Shown one piece after another: positions 54,652 through 61,144 of a stretch of DNA of 64,000 nt. The notes beneath the pieces are model-generated. The model was not told the DNA's origin. It made no database searches and worked only from the letters and a program-made list of their open reading frames with translations. The position numbers and the translations under genes were made by a program. Position 1 is the first letter of the stretch. Each line of letters starts with the position of its first letter. The stretch covers positions 4,126,308 to 4,190,307 of the forward strand of contig KL662191.1 in the NCBI GenBank assembly GCA_000733415.1, given 5' to 3'. This stretch comes from [Leptolyngbya] sp. JSC-1. Its GTDB lineage: Bacteria > Cyanobacteriota > Cyanobacteriia > Elainellales > Elainellaceae.

Positions 54652-55419
54652 CTAAACGGTCTCTTCAATACGATTCACTTCACCCACCGTCGGCTCACTA
54701 AACACCGTCGAGTAGGCTAAACCAGCCAAAATAGCTCCCAGGATAGGAGCCAACCAGAATAGCCATACCTGGCTAAACAGCTCCGGTCCAGCAAATATAG
54801 CTACACCTGTACTACGAGCCGGATTCACCGAAGTATTGGTTACCGGAATGCTGATCAAGTGAATCAACGTCAAACACATACCAATCGCAATTGGTGCGAA
54901 ACCTGCCGGCGCTCGCGTGTCAGTTGCACCCATGATTACCAACAGGAAAATAAACGTCAGCACCACCTCGGCTAAGAAGCAGGCAAACAGTCCATAGCCA
55001 CCCGGTGAATGCACCCCAAACCCATTAGTAGCCAGCGGGTTGGAGCCAGTTAGGGCAAAGCCATCCCGACCCGAGGCAATAATGTAGATAACACCACCAG
55101 CTACAAGCGCACCCAGTACTTGAGCCACAATGTAAGGCAGCAACTCAGAAGCCGGGAACCGTTTACCAGCCCAGAGGCCAAAGGAAACCGCTGGGTTGAG
55201 GTGGCAACCAGAGATGTGGCCGATGGCATAGGCCATTGTCAAAACCGTGAGACCAAACGCCAAGGAAACTCCAAGAAAACCGAGACCAAAGAAGTTGGAC
55301 GTTTCTGGAAACCTAGCGTCGTAGGGAAAAGCCGCGGCAAGGACAGCACTACCGCAACCGCCCAGAACAAGCCAGAAGGTGCCGATAAATTCGGCAAGGC
55401 AACGTTTCGTCAGTGGCAT
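54652..55419 (-). CDS. aqpZ: Aquaporin Z
   Basis: A 255-residue major intrinsic protein, a water channel in the plasma membrane. Both NPA boxes are intact: SGCHLNPAVSFGLWAGKRFP and NTSVNPARSTGVAIFAGPEL. The helix-5 His of the selectivity filter is in CLTLIHLISIPVTN and the Arg follows the second NPA, as in water-selective AqpZ rather than glycerol facilitators. Six helices; N-terminus MPLTKRCLAEFIGTFWLVLG. Monocistronic with its own terminator. Confidence 0.96.
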   Translation of the reverse strand: MPLTKRCLAEFIGTFWLVLGGCGSAVLAAAFPYDARFPETSNFFGLGFLGVSLAFGLTVLTMAYAIGHISGCHLNPAVSFGLWAGKRFPASELLPYIVAQVLGALVAGGVIYIIASGRDGFALTGSNPLATNGFGVHSPGGYGLFACFLAEVVLTFIFLLVIMGATDTRAPAGFAPIAIGMCLTLIHLISIPVTNTSVNPARSTGVAIFAGPELFSQVWLFWLAPILGAILAGLAYSTVFSEPTVGEVNRIEETV

Positions 55420-56305
55420 CTATAGAACTCCTTAATTAACAGCTAATTACAGCTAACTATTCGACTCAACTCATGCAGCAGCCCAAACTGGCTGTAAATT
55501 CAGGTTGTGAATTCAGAATTATAGAACTTTGATCGCTCTACAACCTGAAATTTCACCATTTAATTAGGATTGTTATGCCGAATGTATGTTGAATAAGAGG
55601 ATGCACCTCAAAGTTACAGTCAAGCTACAGCCACTCCACATTGTGCTTTCACATTTCGCAGGAGTCAATCCGCATTTTAGGAAATTGCAAAATTAAGTTT
55701 TGCTTCAGGTCCGCTGAATCAGGGAAACAACGATCAAGTAGATTCCAGTAAATGCCGATCCGCTAGTAGTCAAGTAGTAGTCAAGCTTGGGCAAAGCACC
55801 GGCTGAGGGCTAAATTGAGGCTGATACTCGCTTGGCAACCTGCCCAGAAACTCGCTCAGGAACCGATTCAGAAACTGATTTAGAAGTCAGGCCAGGAACC
55901 AGCCTGAGAACCAGCCTGAGAACCAGCCTGGGAACTCAGCTAGCGGTTGGAACATCATAGATGAGTACTAAGATGAGTACTAAAACGCAAACACCTGCCG
56001 ATTCATTCCATTCATTCGCTTTTCCCAATACATGACTCCCTCTTCTTGTCAAGCGCCATAACGCGCAATCTCATGACAAAAAATGGCTGAATTTTTGCAA
56101 ATTTTTAGTTTGAGCTAGATCACTAGCATGGCGGATGTTCTGCTTTATGGATTCCCCTATGCTTTGAAGCGAGGAAGCCTAATCAGACAGAACCAAGTCA
56201 GAACTGTATTCCTGTTCTCTCTGCTTCACCGTTTGGTGATTCCGGGGGAACAGGTTCCCTAAACTACTCAAAGCTTCCAAAAGTATTTCCAGCTGAATTG
56301 TTAGG
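55420..56305. other. Intergenic region, about 890 bp
   Basis: Upstream of both aqpZ and the small secreted-protein gene. It contains the 12-bp repeat at 55896-55931 and a short iteration of 'gtagtcaagta' (about 55774-55796). No ORF with convincing protein character was found on either strand. Confidence 0.5.
55896..55931. repeat. 12-bp tandem repeat, 3 units
   Basis: Unit gaaccagcctga at 55896-55907 and 55908-55919, with a one-base variant at 55920-55931. Confidence 0.92.
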
Positions 56306-56587
56306 GTGCTTAAGAAGGTGATTCCTGTGAAGTTGAACAGGTTAGTAATTTTCTTAGTGCTGACCATATCCGCTGCAATTTTCGGACTGTTACCCGAATG
56401 GTCAGCCAGATCAGATTCTTTGCAGAAAGCGGCCCATCGTTATTACATTCAAGGCTATCGGCAAGGTAAGGCGGATGCGATGGCTCTCAAGGACTTTCAA
56501 CCAAATTTGCAGGTGACCGATCAGAAAGCGCTCGAAGCACAGTATGCTCGTGGATATAGAGACGGCTATAAGCTAGTGAATCGCTAA
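56306..56587 (+). CDS. Small secreted or membrane-anchored hypothetical protein
   Basis: 93 residues from GTG at 56306; a second in-frame GTG at 56327 (VKLNRLVIFLVLTISAAIFG) gives 86. The N-terminus is a signal peptide or anchor (cleavage possible near WSARS). The mature part has two similar elements: YYIQGYRQGKADA and QYARGYRDGYKLV, a 'Y..GYR.Gk' repeat. No family is recognised. The absence of an ATG makes the start uncertain. Confidence 0.65.
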   Translation: MLKKVIPVKLNRLVIFLVLTISAAIFGLLPEWSARSDSLQKAAHRYYIQGYRQGKADAMALKDFQPNLQVTDQKALEAQYARGYRDGYKLVNR

Positions 56588-56906
56588 GCGGAGACACAAG
56601 CGGCCCATATGCCCTGGTTACCTAGCTATCAGCACTCGTGCATTTTCTGTTCTGCCCAAGCTGAATGCCTGAGCTACATAGCTAGATGCTGTAAGTTGCA
56701 GCGGGTCAGCTCCAAACTCTGAGCTATTACCAACAGTTGCTACGGCATACGAGGTTCGGCATTACAGGTAGAAAGAGTTGAGGTTAAGCTTTTACATTCA
56801 TTCATCGATTAGTTCAGAAATTTATTGGTTTGTAGTGCCTTAAATCGATCTGACCTAGCTTAATCTTTACCTGATTTTAATTCACTGATAATCATGAGGT
56901 AAACCG
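56588..56906. other. Intergenic region, 319 bp
   Basis: Between two plus-strand small genes. I see no gene, repeat array or terminator that I can support. Confidence 0.45.
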
Positions 56907-57431
56907 ATGGGACTATTCTTTGATGTTTTGCAGGCAATCAATAATCCTAATCAGCAAGGAAGCGTTTCGCAACTTGAATCCATTACTCGCTCAGTTCAGC
57001 AAGCGACAAGCAACCAAGGCATCGATGCAGGCACAACCCAATCTCTGATATCGGCATTGGGCGGCTTTCTCCAACCGGCCCTGCAACAACAGCAATCTAT
57101 GATGGGAAAAAATCAACTAGAAACGTTGCTTGGTCGCTTTGGCGCTGGCACAACCACGGCTAGTGCATCTACTGTCTCAGCTTTGTTTCCACCCCAGATG
57201 CAGCAGCAAATGATTCAAACGATTGCCCAGAAAACTGGCATAAGCTCCAATATTCTACGGAGTATTCTGCCGCTTCTGATTCCAGCTGTGTTGGGTCTCC
57301 TCGGTATGGGAACTAAAACAACTGGAACGGGTGGCGGCAATCCGTTACTGAGCGCCTTCCTAAACAGCGGCGGAAATACCGACTTGGGTGATGTGTTTAA
57401 GTTTGCAAACCGGTTTCTCAGCCCTGTGTAG
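56907..57431 (+). CDS. DUF937 domain protein
   Basis: 174 residues, ATG preceded by a gaggt ribosome site seven bases upstream. The start MGLFFDVLQAINNPNQQGSV, Gln-rich middle (FLQPALQQQQSMMG), and helical hydrophobic end (ILRSILPLLIPAVLGLLGMG) followed by a Gly/Thr-rich loop fit DUF937/YidB-like proteins. Function unknown; the hydrophobic segment could be a membrane-associated helix. It ends just before the repeat-rich region. Confidence 0.85.
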   Translation: MGLFFDVLQAINNPNQQGSVSQLESITRSVQQATSNQGIDAGTTQSLISALGGFLQPALQQQQSMMGKNQLETLLGRFGAGTTTASASTVSALFPPQMQQQMIQTIAQKTGISSNILRSILPLLIPAVLGLLGMGTKTTGTGGGNPLLSAFLNSGGNTDLGDVFKFANRFLSPV

Positions 57432-57471
57432 GTATTGGCAAGCCACCATAGAGCTTGTTAACAAAGATTGA

Positions 57472-57760
57472 GTCCCCCTAGATCCCCCTATCCCGGCAGG
57501 GCAGGCTTCGCCAACAAAAGAGGGACTTCAGAGATTTGGTATGCGCTAGGCACAGGCTTCGCCTACGGTTCCCTTCTTATTTATAGGCTTTGCCTACCCT
57601 AACGGGTAGGCTACGGTGTCTACACAGGTCGAGGATCCCCCCTAACCCCCCTTAAATAGAGGGGGAAGAGGCGCACCTAGCAATCAGGGATTGAAGTCCC
57701 CCTTGATCTACGCTGAAGGCGCATCCCCGTAGGGGTTTAGGGGGATCACCCCTTGCATTG
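57472..57760. repeat. Cluster of interspersed repeats with palindrome
   Basis: Iterations of 'ccccctagatcccccta', 'ggatcccccctaacccccctt' / 'gaggggga' and 'aggcttcgcctacgg' occur, with a perfect stem-loop GCCTACCC (57592-57599) TAAC GGGTAGGC (57604-57611). This is the typical composition of dispersed intergenic repeats in cyanobacteria. Confidence 0.7.
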
Positions 57761-57872
57761 AGGGATCAGATGTGAAGCCGACTCTAGCCTCTTAAAATTC
57801 ATTTACAAACAGTTTCTCAATGTCATTACTTAGCCATTTCTTAATACAGCGTTTTTCACTCATGTGAGGTAT

Positions 57873-57930
57873 AGGGGCAGTGCCCCTGCACCCTGTTTTT
57901 CGTACTTCACTAGCCTGAAAAAGGCTGTAG
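57873..57930 (-). repeat. Dispersed palindromic repeat, copy 2
   Basis: The reverse complement reads ctacagcctttttcaggct ... gggtgcaggggcactgcccct, matching 31677-31733 with about seven differences and one gap. Confidence 0.85.
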
Positions 57931-59026
57931 ATGAATGGATTGTCTTGCTGTTTCTGTGATATTAATCCGCTACATAGAACAAGTGATCTGATTTTAATAA
58001 TTAAGAAAAGATTTAATTTTATTGCAAGAACTAAATAGATTAAGCTTCAAATATTCCTATCTTTAATTAGTCTAATAATTTTTTAAAAAGCTTTCAGACC
58101 GCTTCTTATATAGGTTTTCTCTATGGATGCAGGCCAAAATTTAGAAAATAAAATCAGGAAAATAGATAAAAATGTTTGGTAGAGCACTTCAAAAGATTCG
58201 ATCGATTTGTTATCCTTTTTGATATTGGGCTTATTAGTTTTCCTATCAGTTCATCTGACAGCTTCTTCTGAGATAGGTTTTTCCAAATTTTCCCAAGAAA
58301 GCTTCTTAAAACAATCTTTGTAACCTGAATTTTTTCTAAAAGCCATTTCCTGCTGAGAGCTACATTTTCTCGGATTACCAATTAAGCAGGTTTTTTGATT
58401 GTGGAGATAGCATCTGTCACAGTTTTGCTGATTTCACTCCGAGCATATGAAGTTGGCGGAATAGTGCGTTTAGTATTAATGGATAAGGGTTGCTTCAGGT
58501 TGAAGCATCGGCGGCTCAATGCGATTTGTTTGTTGTAAAGGTGTTACGATGCCAGATTTAACTCTCAAACTCTGTGAGGTTAGGAAACTTACCATTTAAC
58601 CTTACACTCCTAGCTGCACACTAGCCTTTGAATTACAGGTTAGATACACTCCTGCGGCAGCATTTTTTGCTGCGCTAATTCTTGAATCTGTTCTGAACCT
58701 CTTCTGGATTGTTCTGCTGAATTGTTTCCTTCTTTTTGCTCTGATTCCTAGAGATATCAGTAGGGGGCAACCCATGACTAGATTTAGCGACTGTTGATAA
58801 AAATCAGCCTCTTTGAGACTTTTAGAAAAAAGAATATTGAAGTAAAGGTGATGCCTTAGAGCCGTTGTTTGACCAGATTCTCACTAAATCAGCGGCCTAT
58901 TTTGCTGTAAATTTTTAGTAAGAGAAAGCTCAATTTTTTCAATAAAAAATTCAATTTTTGGGTTTACTTTTACCTTTCAAATAGTTAGAATACCTCTTGG
59001 AAATCCTATCAGGGAATAATTGAATT

Positions 59027-59266
59027 ATGAGCGAGCAAACAAACAACTACCTAATTCCAGCCGACATCAATGCTCTCAGCTTTGATAGCTTTGGACGTGA
59101 CCCCCGACGGGATGTGGTTTGTCTCTCTCCGATTCGGACTATCATCCGCAGAGAAGAGGAAATTACTCTCGTTCGCAAGGTGCGCAAAGTAGAGGAAGTT
59201 GACGCAGGTCTGTCCTGTCCGACTACCAGTCAAACCATGTCCTCCAATCCCTTTACTCAGCAGTAA
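59027..59266 (+). CDS. NPF-tailed small protein, tandem copy 1
   Basis: 79 residues. After a variable polar start (MSEQTNNYLIPA) comes a core shared by all three copies (DINALSFDSFGRDPRRDVVC, LSPIRTIIRREEEITLVRKV, RKVEEVDAGLSCP) and a short tail ending SSNPFTQQ. No signal peptide or membrane segment. The core has a conserved Cys, a DPRR element and a charged amphipathic stretch. No family is recognised. From about 59076 to 59255 its DNA is about 97 % identical to copy 3. The ATG is at 59027, with no strong Shine-Dalgarno. Confidence 0.8.
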   Translation: MSEQTNNYLIPADINALSFDSFGRDPRRDVVCLSPIRTIIRREEEITLVRKVRKVEEVDAGLSCPTTSQTMSSNPFTQQ

Positions 59267-59316
59267 TCGTTGCAAAGACTGGCAACATTGCTGAAGATTC
59301 ACTATTGGTAATTACC

Positions 59317-59595
59317 ATGAGCGAACAAACGAATAGTTACATCATTCCAGCCGACATCAATGCTCTCAGCTTTGATAGTTTTGGACGTGACCCTCGACGG
59401 GATGTGGTTTGTCTCTCTCCGATTCGAACCATCATCCACAGAGAAGAGGAAGTTACCCTTGTTCGCAAAGTGCGCAAGGTGGAAGAAGTTGATGCAGGTC
59501 TGGCCTGCCCGGTAAACAGTGCGACGGTAACGTCTAACCCGTTTACGAATCAGCAGGCAGGCTATGCTCAGCAACCTCAAACCACCGGTGTCTAA
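59317..59595 (+). CDS. NPF-tailed small protein, tandem copy 2
   Basis: 92 residues from the ATG at 59317 (MSEQTNSYIIPADINALSFD), preferred over a TTG at 59305 by alignment with copy 1. Same core with conservative changes (IIHREEEVTLVRKVRKVEEV, GLACPV) and tail TSNPFTNQQAGYAQQPQTTG, longer than in copy 1. Its DNA is more diverged than copies 1 and 3 are from each other. It lies 50 bp after copy 1 and 21 bp before copy 3, so all three are likely on one transcript. Confidence 0.8.
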   Translation: MSEQTNSYIIPADINALSFDSFGRDPRRDVVCLSPIRTIIHREEEVTLVRKVRKVEEVDAGLACPVNSATVTSNPFTNQQAGYAQQPQTTGV

Positions 59596-59616
59596 TCCCT
59601 AGTTTTAGTGAGCACT

Positions 59617-59874
59617 ATGAGCAATCAGCCTAACGGTCAAATGATTCCGATGGACATCAATGCCCTCAGCTTTGATAGCTTTGGACGTGACCCCCGACGG
59701 GATGTGGTTTGTCTCTCTCCGATTCGGACTATCATCCGCAGAGAAGAGGAGATCACCCTCGTTCGCAAGGTGCGCAAAGTAGAGGAAGTTGACGCAGGTC
59801 TGTCCTGTCCGGCTACCAGTCAAACCATGTCCTCCAATCCCTTTACTGACGGGGAAAAAAAACTTACTAGTTGA
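59617..59874 (+). CDS. NPF-tailed small protein, tandem copy 3, ending in an A8 tract
   Basis: 85 residues from the ATG at 59617 (MSNQPNGQMIPMDINALSFD); a GTG at 59608 would add three. The core is identical to that of copy 1. After SSNPFTDGE the frame crosses eight A (59855-59862) and stops after KKLTS. With seven A the frame would continue as KNLLVDEAGS into the long downstream ORF. It may therefore be the N-terminal domain of a larger protein that is switched or damaged at the homopolymer. Confidence 0.78.
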   Translation: MSNQPNGQMIPMDINALSFDSFGRDPRRDVVCLSPIRTIIRREEEITLVRKVRKVEEVDAGLSCPATSQTMSSNPFTDGEKKLTS

Positions 59875-61006
59875 CGAGGCTGGTTCTGCTAGCCCCATTC
59901 CATCAGCTTCTACCTATCCAACCAGTTACCAAGCTGCATCGACCAGCGGACGGGTTGACCAGGTTGATGTATCTCAGTCTGCTTCTCCATCTGGGCAGGC
60001 TGAGTCTTTTTATCAGCCTACTTCTCAACCCACGTCTCAACCCATGTCTCAACCCACATCTCAACTTGCCTACCAGCCTACAGTTGAGACCGGAGAAACC
60101 CGTTTACCAGATGAACCCAACCCGGTAGCTCCAGCTGTTGTGACGACCTACCAAACCACGGACGATCAAACCTCCCGAACAAGCTCCCAGACAACTACCG
60201 ACCCTAGACAGGGGTACCAACCGCAGTCGCTCGGTGGCTTCCACGAAGATCTGGTTGTCCACAGTCAGCGAAACTGCCTTTACATTGCTCCCGATGCCAT
60301 GGACAGGCTCCAGCAGCAAACGGCAGTGTCTAGATTGCTCCAGCCGGGGCTATACACCATCAGACTTAAGAGCGGTACGTTTGACTATCAAATTGAGTCA
60401 GGGCATCCCGGTGAGCCGATTGTGTTGCTCTGGGCCTATGGTGGCAGAGTAGTCAATCAGAAAACTGGGATTGAGGTGGGTGCTACTTGGTCTACCCTGA
60501 ATGGCTACAATGACATGCTGCTGCTGCGGGTGATTGAACCAGCCACCCTCTGCGGGTTCTTCTTCGACACCTATTTGGAAGACAACGAGGGAGAAGTAGT
60601 CGTTTCAGTAGAAGGACCGGGCTACAGCGATAACCTGACGGTCCACAGCAGATATAACTGCCACTTTATTGATCCAGACACTATGCGCAGCTTGGAGCAG
60701 GAAATTTCTGTTTCCCGAACCTTGCAGCGCGGTACCTACATTCTTCGGATCAAGAGCGGCGCGTTCGGCTATCGGTCTGAACCTAGCCTTCAGGGCGAGC
60801 CAATTGTATTGCTCTGGATCTATGGCGGCAAGGTGGTCAACCAGCAGACAGGGATTGAGGTTGCTGCAACTTGGATTTCTCTGAATGGCTACAGCGATAT
60901 GCTGCGGTTAGAAGTTCGAGAAGCAGCCACGGTTTGTGCCTTCTTCTTCGACACCTACCTGGAGGACAATCAAGGCGAAGTAACCCTATCGGTGACTCGT
61001 ATCTAA
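59789..61006 (+). CDS. Twin-domain protein of unknown function, probably the C-terminal part of copy 3
   Basis: The open frame is 405 codons, but its first 25 overlap copy 3 out of frame and are unlikely to be used; the meaningful part starts at the A8 tract. A Ser/Thr/Gln/Pro-rich linker with PTSQPTSQPMSQPTSQ (about residues 75-95) precedes two copies of a domain of about 125 residues (about 150-275 and 279-405). Shared elements are VHSQRNCLYI / VHSRYNCHFI, TIRLKSGTFDY / ILRIKSGAFGY, GEPIVLLWAYGGRVVNQKTG / GEPIVLLWIYGGKVVNQQTG and FFFDTYLEDN. No signal peptide or membrane helix. Possibly a ligand-binding beta-sandwich; I do not recognise the family. Confidence 0.75.
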   Translation: MTQVCPVRLPVKPCPPIPLLTGKKNLLVDEAGSASPIPSASTYPTSYQAASTSGRVDQVDVSQSASPSGQAESFYQPTSQPTSQPMSQPTSQLAYQPTVETGETRLPDEPNPVAPAVVTTYQTTDDQTSRTSSQTTTDPRQGYQPQSLGGFHEDLVVHSQRNCLYIAPDAMDRLQQQTAVSRLLQPGLYTIRLKSGTFDYQIESGHPGEPIVLLWAYGGRVVNQKTGIEVGATWSTLNGYNDMLLLRVIEPATLCGFFFDTYLEDNEGEVVVSVEGPGYSDNLTVHSRYNCHFIDPDTMRSLEQEISVSRTLQRGTYILRIKSGAFGYRSEPSLQGEPIVLLWIYGGKVVNQQTGIEVAATWISLNGYSDMLRLEVREAATVCAFFFDTYLEDNQGEVTLSVTRI

Positions 61007-61060
61007 AGTTATCTAAAGTCAGGTCAACCTGACAATTGGCCAAATAGCAAAATGTGATCG

Positions 61061-61089
61061 GCAGCGGGTTAACGACCTGTTGCTTTTTT
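61061..61089 (+). terminator. Intrinsic terminator of the NPF/twin-domain cluster
   Basis: A 9-bp stem GCAGCGGGT (61061-61069) / ACCTGTTGC (61075-61083, two G-U pairs) with a five-base loop is followed by six T (61084-61089), 55 bp after the stop. Confidence 0.8.
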
Positions 61090-61144
61090 GTTTCTCTTTG
61101 CTTTCTAATTTTTGCTTTCTAATTTTGTTTCCCAATCTTGTTTC

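Larger units (their letters stand above)
57432..59026. other. Repeat-rich then AT-rich intergenic region, 1.6 kb
   Basis: The first part (57472-57760) is packed with interspersed-repeat-type sequence and a palindrome. The next part carries dispersed repeat copy 2 (57873-57930). From about 57960 to 58400 the DNA is AT-rich and noncoding in appearance. The last 600 bp, leading to the tandem small genes, hold a hairpin (GCTTCA..TGAAGC near 58490-58505) and a possible promoter with TAGAAT at about 58985. Confidence 0.55.

Noticed and set aside
58154..58381. A 75-codon minus-strand frame in the AT-rich gap
   Set aside because: Its Lys/Ile/Leu/Ser-rich composition is what AT-rich noncoding DNA gives; no start signal or relatives known to me.
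59051..59898. Antisense frames opposite the three NPF-tailed genes
   Set aside because: Mirror images of the tandem genes; they share the repeat structure only because the sense genes do, and their translations lack a start context.
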